A stretch of DNA of 46,448 nt from JAYEJW01 sp034716535 (lineage in GTDB: Bacteria; Pseudomonadota; Gammaproteobacteria; Chromatiales; Chromatiaceae). Shown here piece after piece: positions 1-8,087 of the stretch. The first letter of the stretch is position 1, and every line of letters begins with the position of its first letter. Below the pieces are notes generated by a model. That model ran no database searches. It saw only the letters and a list, made by a program, of their open reading frames with translations, and was not told the origin of the DNA. Made by a program: the position numbers and the translations under genes. The stretch covers positions 1-46,448 of the forward strand of contig JAYEJW010000701.1 in the NCBI GenBank assembly GCA_034716535.1, given 5' to 3'.

Positions 1-893
1 GCGGTGTGCACGTCCACGGCCTTCGGGCGCCGACCTTCCATGTCCAGCGAGATCCAATCGGGGCCGGTCTCGATCTTGGCCCCCGCTTCGCGCAATTTCA
101 TCAGCACGGCATCCAACAGATCCGGCCGCGTGTCCCGGACCAGGATACGCCCGCCGGTCATGGCCGCGCCGACCAGGTAAGTGCCGGTCTCGATGCGATC
201 GGGCAGGACCCGGTAGCTGGTACCCTCGAGACGCTCAACGCCCTCGACCCGGATGCTGTCCGTGCCGGCGCCCCGGATCTTGGCGCCCATGCCGTTGAGG
301 AAATCGGCGAGATCCGTGATCTCCGGCTCCCTGGCGGCGTTCTCGATGACCGTCTCTCCATCCGCTAGGGTCGCCGCCATCATCAGGTTCTCGGTGCCGG
401 TCACGGTCACCAGCTCCATCAGAATCCTGGCGCCGTGCAGCCGCTGTGCGCGGGCTCTGATATAGCCGTTCTCCACGCTGATCTCGGCGCCCATCGCCCG
501 CAGCCCATCGATGTGCAGATTCACGGGCCGGGCGCCAATGGCACAGCCCCCCGGGAGAGAAACGTCCGCGCGGCCGAAACGGGCCACCAGGGGACCGAGT
601 ACCAGAATCGAGGCCCGCATCGTCTTCACAAGCTCGTAGGGAGCGGAGAAGCTCCTCACATCGCGCGCATCCGCCTGAATCTGCATGCGCTCGTCCACCG
701 TGAAATCCACGCCCATGCGCCCAAGCAGCTCCATGGTGGTGGTGATGTCCCGCAGATGGGGCACGTTGGAGAGGGTTACCCTGCCATCCGCCAGCAGAGT
801 GGCGGCCAGAATCGGCAACGCGGCGTTCTTGGCGCCGGCGATGCGAACCTCGCCGTCGAGGGGAACGCCGCCTGTGATGAGGAGCTTGTCCAT
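1..893 (-). CDS. murA: UDP-N-acetylglucosamine 1-carboxyvinyltransferase MurA (3' end outside window)
   Basis: First committed step of peptidoglycan synthesis in the cytoplasm: transfers enolpyruvate from PEP to UDP-GlcNAc. The frame reads from an ATG at 893 to the window edge, about 297 residues of a family of roughly 420, so the C-terminal third is missing only because the window stops. Visible marks are the N-terminal GAKNAALPI segment with the substrate-binding Lys-Asn pair and the loop PGGCAIGARPV carrying the catalytic, fosfomycin-sensitive cysteine. It follows mlaB with a 61-bp gap. The BolA-family gene ibaG, which sits between mlaB and murA in E. coli, is not present here. Identity is secure. 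Confidence 0.96.
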   Translation of the reverse strand, partial: MDKLLITGGVPLDGEVRIAGAKNAALPILAATLLADGRVTLSNVPHLRDITTTMELLGRMGVDFTVDERMQIQADARDVRSFSAPYELVKTMRASILVLGPLVARFGRADVSLPGGCAIGARPVNLHIDGLRAMGAEISVENGYIRARAQRLHGARILMELVTVTGTENLMMAATLADGETVIENAAREPEITDLADFLNGMGAKIRGAGTDSIRVEGVERLEGTSYRVLPDRIETGTYLVGAAMTGGRILVRDTRPDLLDAVLMKLREAGAKIETGPDWISLDMEGRRPKAVDVHT

Positions 894-954
894 CGGCACG
901 CCTGAGGAAGTTTCGGGTTGCCCGTCTAGCGGCTCGGGGCGGGCCGCGACGGCG

Positions 955-1266
955 CTACGCACCGCCCTTGACCACCGGCAGCACGCCGATGAGATTTGTG
1001 AGCGCCGCTAGCCGGGCCAAAGATTCGGGCAGGTTGCGGTACCGCAGGTTCAGATTGCGCCGCCGCGCCACACCCATCCACTCCAGCAAGAGGGCAAGAC
1101 CGGCGCTGTTGGACGTACTCACGCCCTGCAGATCGATCTCGAGGCGCCCTCTCCCCCTCAACAGCCGCTCCCCCTCCGCCAGCAGAGGCGTGACGGTGGA
1201 GAAGTCCAGCACACCCTCGACGCCGAAACGGCCCCCTCCCCTACTCGTTATCGATGCACTGCTCAT
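955..1266 (-). CDS. mlaB: MlaB, STAS-domain subunit of phospholipid ABC transporter
   Basis: Cytoplasmic STAS protein of 103 residues that binds the MlaF ATPase and stabilises the MlaFEDB complex, which moves phospholipid between the inner membrane and periplasmic carriers. The central segment LQGVSTSNSAGLALLLEW is the usual STAS loop-helix with the Ser/Thr site. The ATG overlaps the mlaC stop by four bases, indicating translational coupling in mlaFEDCB. Length matches the family. Sequence conservation of STAS proteins is low, so the call leans on both the motif and the operon position. Confidence 0.9.
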   Translation of the reverse strand: MSSASITSRGGGRFGVEGVLDFSTVTPLLAEGERLLRGRGRLEIDLQGVSTSNSAGLALLLEWMGVARRRNLNLRYRNLPESLARLAALTNLIGVLPVVKGGA

Positions 1267-1868
1267 CCCTTCCCCTTCACGTTCATGTCTTCGAGACGGC
1301 GGATCAGGCCGTCGATGCCCCCCTTTCGAATCTGCGCGTTGAAGCTGCTGCGGTAATTCGACACCAGACTGACGTTGTCGATGACCACGTCAAAGACTTT
1401 CCAGGCGCCACTCTTACGATAAAGCCTGTAATCCACAGGAACCGGCGGCGCGCCGGGCTCGCGTACCTCGGTGGAGACCGTCACGGAAGATGGGCGGGAT
1501 CCGGGCTTCTCGGGCAGATACCGGATGTCCTCACCGGAGTAGCTCAGCAGCGCCTTCGCGTAGGTGCGGATCAACACTTCCCGGAAGCCGTTGGTCAAGT
1601 CCTTGCGCTGCTGCGGGCTCGCCTTGCTCCAGTTCTGTTTGCCGAGCGCCCCTTGCGTAATCTTCTCAAAGTCGAAGCGGGGCACGAGGATGTCATCCAC
1701 CAGCCCGTAGATCAACTGTGGGTTGCGGTCGACGTCTGAACGACGCTTCTCCAGAGCGGCCAACATCCGCTCGCTGGTATCGCGGACCACGGCAGACGCG
1801 GACTCGCCAGCCGCAAAAACGCTGTTCGCAAAAATCAGTCCAACAATCAGGATAGCAAGCTTTTTCAT
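1263..1868 (-). CDS. mlaC: MlaC, periplasmic phospholipid-binding protein
   Basis: Soluble periplasmic shuttle (Tol-Toc_Ttg2 family, 201 residues) that carries phospholipid between the outer-membrane MlaA complex and the inner-membrane MlaFEDB transporter. A signal peptide is evident: MKKLAILIVGLIFANSVFA, with cleavage expected after the AxA-like end. The family core follows, including LVDDILVPRFDFEKITQGALG and the later VDYRLYRKSGAWKVFDVVIDN stretch. Its ATG overlaps the mlaD stop as ATGA. Length and position are standard. Confidence 0.94.
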   Translation of the reverse strand: MKKLAILIVGLIFANSVFAAGESASAVVRDTSERMLAALEKRRSDVDRNPQLIYGLVDDILVPRFDFEKITQGALGKQNWSKASPQQRKDLTNGFREVLIRTYAKALLSYSGEDIRYLPEKPGSRPSSVTVSTEVREPGAPPVPVDYRLYRKSGAWKVFDVVIDNVSLVSNYRSSFNAQIRKGGIDGLIRRLEDMNVKGKG

Positions 1869-2335
1869 TCAGAGCCCTCCTCAGCCTTGCTGAATAGAAA
1901 CTGACCGATCATCTCTTCGAGCACCAAGGCCGACTGGGTGTGCATGAGCTCATCGCCGTCGACCAGGAAGTCCTCGCTCACGCCGGGAGCCAGACCAACG
2001 TACTGTTCGCCCAGCAGACCGGCCGTGTAGATGTTCGCAAAGGTATCGGCCGGGATGGTGTCGAACTGCTCTTCAATGTGCAAGGTCACCACCGCCTCGT
2101 AGGTCCCCTTGTCGAAGCGCACGTCCTGCACGCGCCCGACCCGCACCCCCGCCATACTCACCGGCGCCCGCTCCTTGAGGCTACCGATATTGTCGAAACG
2201 AGCGCTCAGGCGGTAGCCTTCTCCCGTGGTGGTGGCACTCAGATTGCTGACCTTCATGGCCAAGAAAAACAGTGCCAGGAATCCGGCCGCCATGAAGGCG
2301 CCAACCAGAATCTCTATCATGCGCATCCGCGCCAT
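1865..2335 (-). CDS. mlaD: MlaD, MCE-domain lipid transport protein
   Basis: Inner-membrane-anchored MCE protein (156 residues) that forms a hexameric ring on MlaE and passes phospholipid to or from MlaC. A single N-terminal transmembrane helix (about residues 8-28, rich in L, A, F) is followed by the MCE core with YRLSARFDNIGSLKERAPVSMAG and VRVGRV. The C-terminal tail is short and acidic (KAEEGSE). It starts three bases after the mlaE stop. Length agrees with E. coli MlaD-type proteins, slightly shorter at the C-terminus. Confidence 0.95.
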   Translation of the reverse strand: MARMRMIEILVGAFMAAGFLALFFLAMKVSNLSATTTGEGYRLSARFDNIGSLKERAPVSMAGVRVGRVQDVRFDKGTYEAVVTLHIEEQFDTIPADTFANIYTAGLLGEQYVGLAPGVSEDFLVDGDELMHTQSALVLEEMIGQFLFSKAEEGSE

Positions 2336-2338
2336 CGC

Positions 2339-3118
2339 TCACTCCCCGAACATCAGTGCGGTCAGCACGAAATCAAGCCCGAGCACGGCCAGGGCCGAAT
2401 GCACGACCGTGCGGGTGGTAGCCCGGCTGACGCCCTCGGACGTCGGAGTGGCGTCGTAGCCCTGAAATAGCGCGATCCAGGCGACCACGATCCCGAACAC
2501 GAAGCTCTTGACGACCCCGTTGTATACGTCCTCGTCGACATCGATCCTCGCCTGCATTTGGCTCCAGAAGGCACCTTCGTCAACCCCCAGCAAGCCGGCG
2601 CCGACGAAGTAACCCCCGACAACGCCGACGGCGCTGAACATGGCCGCAAGTATCGGCATGGCCACCAAGCCGCCGAAGAAGCGCGGCGTAAGAATACGCT
2701 TGACCGGGTCCACGGCCATCATCTCCAGGCCCGAGAGCTGCTCCGTCGCCTTCATCAGACCAATCTCGGCGGTCAGGGCGGATCCGGCGCGCCCGGCCAC
2801 GAGCAGCGCGGTCACCACCGGACCTAGCTCCCGCACCAGCGAGGCGGACACCATCACGCCCAGGCTCTCCTCCGCCCCGAACTGAGACAGCACGTAGTAA
2901 CCCTGCAATCCCAGCACCATGCCCACGAACAGGCCGGACACAGTGACGATCAACACCGACAACAGGCCGATGTTAAAGATCTGCATCAGGAGCAACCGCG
3001 GGCGCGCCGCGAGACTCGGCAGGCCGCCAACGATGCGCACAAGCAACAGGTGACCGCGGCCGATACGCTCCAGCGCCTGCAACCCGAACCGACCCAATCC
3101 CGCCAACGCACCCAACAC
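2339..3118 (-). CDS. mlaE: MlaE, permease of the Mla phospholipid ABC transporter
   Basis: Integral membrane permease (259 residues) of MlaFEDB. I place the start at a GTG at 3118, just past the mlaF stop (3126), because AAGGA lies four bases upstream and the product then matches the family length of about 260; the frame stays open further into mlaF but that would add 28 unlike residues. The family core is clear: GLFVGMVLGLQGYYVL, SLVRELGPVVTALLVAGRAGSALTAEIG, and the C-terminal YDATPTSEGVSRATTRTVVHS. Five or so hydrophobic segments are visible. Confidence 0.94.
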   Translation of the reverse strand: MLGALAGLGRFGLQALERIGRGHLLLVRIVGGLPSLAARPRLLLMQIFNIGLLSVLIVTVSGLFVGMVLGLQGYYVLSQFGAEESLGVMVSASLVRELGPVVTALLVAGRAGSALTAEIGLMKATEQLSGLEMMAVDPVKRILTPRFFGGLVAMPILAAMFSAVGVVGGYFVGAGLLGVDEGAFWSQMQARIDVDEDVYNGVVKSFVFGIVVAWIALFQGYDATPTSEGVSRATTRTVVHSALAVLGLDFVLTALMFGE

Positions 3119-3125
3119 CGATTCC

Positions 3126-4106
3126 TTACCCAAGAAAGTCCGGTTCCAACCGCGGTGCCGGATAGTGCAGATGCACGGGTCCGTCCGGCAGCCCGTGCAC
3201 AAACTGATCCACCCAGGCGGACCTCTCGGCCTGGACCTCGGCCGGAGTACCGCGGGACATCACCTTTCCGTTTGCGACGATGTAGAGGTAGTCGGCGATG
3301 CTCAAGGTCTCCTTGACATCGTGGGAGACGATGATACTCGTCAGCCCGCTGGCGTCGTTGAGGTGGCGGATCAGCGTCACAAGAACGCCCTTGGAGATCG
3401 GGTCCTGACCCGTGAACGGCTCGTCATACATGATCATCATGGGATCGAGCGCCACCGCGCGCGCCAAGGCGACGCGTCGGGCCATGCCCCCGGAGAGCTC
3501 GCCCGGCATCAGATCCCGTGCGCCCCGCAGCCCCACCGCCTCCAGCTTCATCAGCACCAGCTTGCGGATCATGGACTCCGGGATGCGGGTATGCTCGCGC
3601 AGTGGATAGGCCACGTTGTCGAACACGCTGAGATCCGTCAGCAGAGCGCCGCTCTGAAACAGCATTCCCATGCGGGTTCGCAGGCGGTAAAGCTCGCTCA
3701 GCTTGAGCCGATGAACGTCCTTGCCGTCGACCTCCACCGCCCCCGCATCCGGGTGCAGCTGACCGCTCATGAGCTTGAGCAGGGTCGTCTTCCCGGTCCC
3801 GCTTGGCCCCAGGATGGCGGTCACCTTACCACGCCGGATGTCGATATCGACGCCGTCGAAGATGAGCCGTTCAGCGCGGGAGAAGCGCAAGCCCCTGACC
3901 CGGACCAGCACTTCGCCCCGAGCGCCCGGATAGGGTCTGACCGACGGGGCTGGCGCCACCACCGGCTCCGGCTTGTGGGTGCCCTCCTCCGGTCCACGCG
4001 GGACGGCGGGTCGCACGGGGTCTTCATCCCGGGACCGACTCAGCCGGGTTGCACGGGAACTGCGTCGCCGCATCTCGGTATGCTCCGCCCTCGGCTCATC
4101 GAACAC
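3126..4106 (-). CDS. mlaF: MlaF, ATPase of the Mla transporter, with N-terminal extension
   Basis: ATP-binding subunit that powers MlaFEDB. Walker A GPSGTGKTT, signature LSGGMARR and Walker B MIMYDEPF with a following switch His (VSHD) are all present. The frame begins at a GTG at 4106 and gives 326 residues, against about 270 for typical MlaF. The first 65 or so residues are Arg- and Pro-rich and unlike an ABC domain. No good ribosome site precedes the GTG, so an internal start such as the ATG at 4073 or one further in is possible. The ABC domain proper begins near VLVRVRGLRFSR. First gene of the minus-strand mla unit, divergent from kdsD. Confidence 0.93.
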   Translation of the reverse strand: MFDEPRAEHTEMRRRSSRATRLSRSRDEDPVRPAVPRGPEEGTHKPEPVVAPAPSVRPYPGARGEVLVRVRGLRFSRAERLIFDGVDIDIRRGKVTAILGPSGTGKTTLLKLMSGQLHPDAGAVEVDGKDVHRLKLSELYRLRTRMGMLFQSGALLTDLSVFDNVAYPLREHTRIPESMIRKLVLMKLEAVGLRGARDLMPGELSGGMARRVALARAVALDPMMIMYDEPFTGQDPISKGVLVTLIRHLNDASGLTSIIVSHDVKETLSIADYLYIVANGKVMSRGTPAEVQAERSAWVDQFVHGLPDGPVHLHYPAPRLEPDFLG

Positions 4107-4379
4107 AAAGGTTGGTCATTGTCTTAGCCGCCTCGAAGGGCGTCAAGCGGCCGCGGGCAGCGAGGCGAAGCTCCCGCACCTGCAGATCCGCGATCCTGAG
4201 GTTCCCTCCACCCGGTTGCGCGCCTGTGGCGCGTCTGAAACAATGCGCAACGCAACTCTATTTGGCGAAAGGACCGACCCGAGACCTCATGCAGTCTAGC
4301 TCAGACATCGACGGCCAGAGCGTGCCGGGCGGCCTTGCCGGTCACCGATCCGCGCTCGTTCATGCTGTCTAGAGCAGGG

Positions 4380-5405
4380 ATGAAGTCTGAGCATCCAAGC
4401 CCCAACCGGGGGCCGGGCAGAGCACCGACGCCCGGCGAAGCGGACAAAATCCGCCAGCTCGGCCGAGCGGTGATCGAGACCGAGGCCGATGCCGTCGCCG
4501 CCCTGGGCCGACGCATCGACGACGCCTTTGCCCGGGCCTGTCTTTACATGCTGGACTGCCGGGGGCGGATTGTGGTCCTCGGCATGGGCAAGTCCGGGCA
4601 TATCGGCAGCAAGATCGCAGCGACTCTCGCGAGCACCGGCAGCCCGGCATTCTTCGTACATCCCGGTGAAGCCAGCCATGGCGATCTGGGCATGATCACT
4701 CCCGGTGATGTGGTGCTCGCGCTCTCCAATTCGGGAGAGACCGAGGAGATGCTCACGATCTTGCCCCTGATCAAGCGCCTCGGCGCACCGCTCGTCAGCA
4801 TGACCGGAAACCCGAGCTCGACGCTGGCAAAGGCGGCTGAGGTCAACATCGACGTCAGCGTGGGCAAGGAGGCCTGCCCTCTGGGGCTGGCCCCCACGGC
4901 AAGCACGACGGCGGCCCTCGCGATGGGGGACGCTCTCGCCGTGGCCCTGTTGGAGAGCCGTGGCTTCACGGCCGAAGACTTCGCCCGCTCTCACCCGGCA
5001 GGCAGTCTCGGACGCCGGCTGCTGCTGCACGTCGGCGACATCATGCACGTGGACGATGCGATCCCACAGGTGCCGCGAGGCACGCTGCTCCGGGATACCC
5101 TGGTGGAGATGTCCCGCAAGGGCCTCGGCATGAGCGCAGTGGTCGATGCGGACGGGCGTGTGGACGGCGTTTTCACCGATGGTGACCTGCGGCGCACATT
5201 GGACCGCTCCGTCGACGTGCACAGGACGCCGGTGGAGGCGGTCATGACTCCAGGCGGAGTCACGGCTCGCGCCGAGATGCTGGCGGCCGAGGCCCTGCGT
5301 ATCATGGAGGATACTCGGACCAACGGCCTGCTTGTGGTGGATGATGATCGCCGCTTGGTGGGCGCACTGAACATGCACGACCTGCTGCGCGCAGGGGTGG
5401 TCTGA
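4380..5405 (+). CDS. kdsD: Arabinose-5-phosphate isomerase KdsD
   Basis: Converts ribulose 5-phosphate to arabinose 5-phosphate, the first step of Kdo synthesis for LPS. The chosen ATG at 4380 gives 341 residues; an in-frame ATG at 4335 is also open but has no better ribosome site. The SIS domain (about residues 40-180) carries VLGMGKSGHIGSKIAATLASTG, FFVHPGEASHGDLGM and ALSNSGETEE. Two CBS domains fill residues 200-340. It heads the kdsD-kdsC-lptCAB unit and is divergent from mlaF across a 273-bp region, a conserved arrangement. Call is firm; only the start is uncertain. Confidence 0.94.
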   Translation: MKSEHPSPNRGPGRAPTPGEADKIRQLGRAVIETEADAVAALGRRIDDAFARACLYMLDCRGRIVVLGMGKSGHIGSKIAATLASTGSPAFFVHPGEASHGDLGMITPGDVVLALSNSGETEEMLTILPLIKRLGAPLVSMTGNPSSTLAKAAEVNIDVSVGKEACPLGLAPTASTTAALAMGDALAVALLESRGFTAEDFARSHPAGSLGRRLLLHVGDIMHVDDAIPQVPRGTLLRDTLVEMSRKGLGMSAVVDADGRVDGVFTDGDLRRTLDRSVDVHRTPVEAVMTPGGVTARAEMLAAEALRIMEDTRTNGLLVVDDDRRLVGALNMHDLLRAGVV

Positions 5406-5420
5406 AAGAGGCAGCCTTTT

Positions 5421-5942
5421 ATGCAGGACATTCTGGAACGAGCAAGACAGGTCCGACTGGTGATCTTCGACGTGGACGGAGTACTGACCGATGGCAGCCT
5501 GTTCCTGGGCGACGACGGCCAAGAGTACAAGGCGTTCAATTCCCGCGACGGCCACGGCATGACCATGCTCCAGCAGACCGGTGTCGTCCTCGCGGTCATC
5601 ACAGGGCGAACCTCGGAGGTGGTCCGCATTCGGATGGAGAGCTTGGGAGTGGAGCATGTCTTCCAGGGGCGCCGCGACAAGATCCCGGCCTATGAGGAGC
5701 TGAAACAGGCCCTCGGCCTCCCCGACGAGCAGATCGCGTACGTGGGAGACGACGTGGTCGACCTGCCCATCATGCGCCGGGTGGGCCTGTCCATCGCCGT
5801 GGCGGACGCCCATCCGATGGTCCAGCAACACGCCCACTGGCAGACCCGCTCCGCCGGCGGGCGCGGAGCGGGCCGGGACGTCTGCGAGCTCATCATGGAG
5901 GCCCAGGGCAACCTGAGCAGCATGATGGAGCGCTATCTCTGA
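5421..5942 (+). CDS. kdsC: 3-deoxy-D-manno-octulosonate 8-phosphate phosphatase KdsC
   Basis: HAD-superfamily phosphatase that releases Kdo from Kdo 8-phosphate in LPS biosynthesis. The nucleophile motif FDVDGVLTDG gives Asp17 and Asp19. HAD motif II is the ITGRTS threonine, and the late GDDVVDLPIMRRVGLS block is the Mg-binding motif. The 173-residue length fits tetrameric KdsC without a cap domain. It starts 15 bases after kdsD. Confidence 0.95.
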   Translation: MQDILERARQVRLVIFDVDGVLTDGSLFLGDDGQEYKAFNSRDGHGMTMLQQTGVVLAVITGRTSEVVRIRMESLGVEHVFQGRRDKIPAYEELKQALGLPDEQIAYVGDDVVDLPIMRRVGLSIAVADAHPMVQQHAHWQTRSAGGRGAGRDVCELIMEAQGNLSSMMERYL

Positions 5943-5969
5943 GTGTGAGCGGCGGGCGCACAGGGAGCC

Positions 5970-6548
5970 TTGCGGGTCGTGTTAACGCTGCGGCAACTCA
6001 TCCTGGCACTGATCATGGCGGCGGGAGGGGCATTGGCCTGGTGGCATCTGCCGGACGAGGAATCGGCGCCTGTGCGGGAGGTCGATCTCGAGCGCAAGCC
6101 CGACTACACGGTCGATAACTTCACCGCGACCATGATGGGTGAGACCGGCACACCGCATCGGCGGCTCTCGGCTCGGGAGCTGCGCCATTATCCGGATGAC
6201 GAGAGTAGCGAGCTGGAACAGCCGATGCTGACGCTCTTCAATGAGGAAGGCCCGCCGTGGCTGGTGCGGTCGCAAACGGGATGGGTATCCGCCGACGGCG
6301 ACCGGCTCGTCCTGCGTGGTCAGGTGCTCATCAAGCGGGAGGCTGGGGAAAGGACCCGACCGTTGGAGCTCCAAACGGCTGAGCTGCAGGTACAACCGCG
6401 TAACAAGTACGCGGAAACGGATCAGCCGGTGCGTGCCACGAGCGAAGCGGACTGGCTGACCTCCGCCAATGGCGCCCGAATCTGGTTCGGCGATCCCGTA
6501 CGCGTCAAGCTGCTGGGGCGCGCACGCGGCGAGTTCGTCGTCCCCTGA
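5970..6548 (+). CDS. lptC: LptC, LPS export inner-membrane protein
   Basis: Bitopic protein linking the LptBFG ABC transporter to periplasmic LptA in the LPS bridge. One N-terminal membrane helix (about residues 8-25) is followed by a beta-jellyroll domain with the family marks YTVDNFTATMMGETG and LSARELRHYPDDES. The start is a TTG at 5970, supported by AGGGAG just upstream; a GTG at 5979 is the alternative. It lies 27 bases after kdsC. Length is 192 residues, as usual. Confidence 0.91.
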   Translation: MRVVLTLRQLILALIMAAGGALAWWHLPDEESAPVREVDLERKPDYTVDNFTATMMGETGTPHRRLSARELRHYPDDESSELEQPMLTLFNEEGPPWLVRSQTGWVSADGDRLVLRGQVLIKREAGERTRPLELQTAELQVQPRNKYAETDQPVRATSEADWLTSANGARIWFGDPVRVKLLGRARGEFVVP

Positions 6549-6602
6549 AACCGGGGACAATGGCCCGAACGCAAGGCACGCCGAGTTATTCTAGGAGACA
6601 CG

Positions 6603-7130
6603 ATGCCCGCACTCACTCTACCGCCGTCGCTTCGGCGCCTGCTGGCGGCGGCACTGATGCCTGTGCTGCTTGCGGCACCGACCCTGGCAGCGGCCCTCGA
6701 GGAGGACCAGGAGCAACCGGTCTACCTCGAAGCCGACAGCGTGGAGCTCGACGAGCTCAAGGCAATCAGTATCTACACGGGTAACGTGTTCATCCAACAG
6801 GGCAGCATGCAGATCCGGGCCGACCAGGTCACCGTCCATCATTACCCCGATCGACGCCCCGAGCGCATCATCGCGGTGGGCGCACCGGCCAAGTACCGCC
6901 AGCAACTCGAGGACGACGAACGCGAGGTCGAGGCCGAGGCCCTGCGCATGGAATACGAGGCAGGCAAAGACGAGATCACCCTCATCGACCAGGCAGTGCT
7001 CTTGCAGGGCGAGGACAGATTCAGCAGCGACCGGATCGTCTACGACCGCGCGAACGGCAGGGTTAGCGCCGGCACGAAAGCCCAGGGCAAGGAACGGGTG
7101 AAGATCACAATCAACCCGTCACAGCGATGA
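6603..7130 (+). CDS. lptA: LptA, periplasmic LPS transport protein
   Basis: Periplasmic jellyroll protein (OstA family) that oligomerises to carry LPS to LptD. A signal peptide covers about residues 1-30, ending LLAAPTLAAA. The mature part has EADSVELDELKAISIYTGNV and MQIRADQVTVHH, the typical repeats of beta strands. AGGAGA lies 5 bases or so ahead of the ATG. Its stop overlaps the lptB start by four bases. Standard 175-residue length. Confidence 0.93.
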   Translation: MPALTLPPSLRRLLAAALMPVLLAAPTLAAALEEDQEQPVYLEADSVELDELKAISIYTGNVFIQQGSMQIRADQVTVHHYPDRRPERIIAVGAPAKYRQQLEDDEREVEAEALRMEYEAGKDEITLIDQAVLLQGEDRFSSDRIVYDRANGRVSAGTKAQGKERVKITINPSQR

Positions 7131-7852
7131 CGACCCTGAACGCCAATAACCTCGTCAAGAGTTATCGCCGGCGCCGTGTCGTGCAGGGCGTGAGCATGAG
7201 CGTGGAGGCGGGCGAGGTGGTGGGGCTGCTTGGGCCGAACGGGGCGGGCAAGACCACCTGTTTCTATCTCATCGTGGGCCTGATACCCGCCGATGAGGGA
7301 ACCATCAACCTGGACGGCCTGGACATCACCCTCTTACCGATGCACGCCAGGGCGCGGAGGGGCTTGAGCTATCTCGCGCAAGAGCCTTCGGTGTTCCGCA
7401 AGCTGACGGCTCAGGACAACCTGCTGGCGGTGCTCGAGACCCGCAAGGACCTCAGCCGCGCTGAGCAGAAGCAATGCGGGCTCGACTTGATGGAAGAGCT
7501 GGGCATCGCACATGTGAGCAAGTCCCTCGCCCTGAGCCTTTCCGGCGGAGAGCGGCGGCGCCTGGAAATTGCCCGCGCCCTCGCGGTAGAGCCGAAGGTG
7601 ATGCTACTCGACGAGCCCTTCGCGGGCGTTGACCCCATTGCAGTGGGCGACATCAAGAAGATCGTCTGCCATTTGCGCAAACGCGACATCGGTATCCTGA
7701 TCACCGATCACAACGTCCGCGAGACTCTCGACATCTGCGATCGGGCCTATATCATCAACGAGGGCAGGGTCATCGCCGAAGGTACGCCAAAGGCGCTCCT
7801 CGAGAACACGGAGGTTCGGGCCGTCTATCTCGGCGAGCACTTCACTCTTTGA
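7127..7852 (+). CDS. lptB: LptB, ATPase of the LPS export ABC transporter
   Basis: Cytoplasmic ATPase that drives LptFG extraction of LPS from the inner membrane. Walker A is GPNGAGKTT, the Q-loop lies in YLAQEPSVFRKLT, the signature is LSGGERRR, Walker B is VMLLDEPFAGVDP, and the switch His is in ITDHNVRET. It has 241 residues, the family length. Translationally coupled to lptA (ATGA overlap). lptF and lptG are not in this window, as is usual. Confidence 0.97.
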   Translation: MTTLNANNLVKSYRRRRVVQGVSMSVEAGEVVGLLGPNGAGKTTCFYLIVGLIPADEGTINLDGLDITLLPMHARARRGLSYLAQEPSVFRKLTAQDNLLAVLETRKDLSRAEQKQCGLDLMEELGIAHVSKSLALSLSGGERRRLEIARALAVEPKVMLLDEPFAGVDPIAVGDIKKIVCHLRKRDIGILITDHNVRETLDICDRAYIINEGRVIAEGTPKALLENTEVRAVYLGEHFTL

Positions 7853-8033
7853 ACGGCCGTCAAGACGCCCTGCGGTGCGGCGCCAGGCGCCTTCTCTCTC
7901 GGCCCGTTGCCCTTTCCCTGCTTCACCGCTTTCCCGTGGAGAGCGCAGCCAGTAGCCGTCGATGAGGCTTTCGCGACTCGGCCCACCCCCGGAATGAAGC
8001 GGTCGTCGCCTTTTGCGGCACCCTGGTTTGGGC

Positions 8034-8039
8034 TAGAAT
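8034..8039 (+). promoter_or_regulatory. Possible -10 box of an rpoN promoter
   Basis: TAGAAT lies 49 bases ahead of the rpoN start, in the 235-bp gap after lptB. The best -35 at 17-bp spacing (TTTTGC at 8011-8016) is poor, so this is a weak call. No obvious intrinsic terminator separates lptB from rpoN, so read-through from the lpt unit is equally possible. Confidence 0.3.
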
Positions 8040-8087
8040 CCAACTAGAAGCATTCAAGTTGCGTACCAGATCCAGTCAACCGTTTCT

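Noticed and set aside
4296..5837. 513-codon open frame on the minus strand opposite kdsD-kdsC
   Set aside because: It mirrors the third-position GC of two well-identified genes, has His/Gln/Arg-heavy composition and no ribosome site. Shadow frame.
8040..8087. Sigma-54 autoregulated promoter of rpoN
   Set aside because: No TGGCAC-N5-TTGC type sequence was seen near rpoN or upstream of hpf and ptsN.
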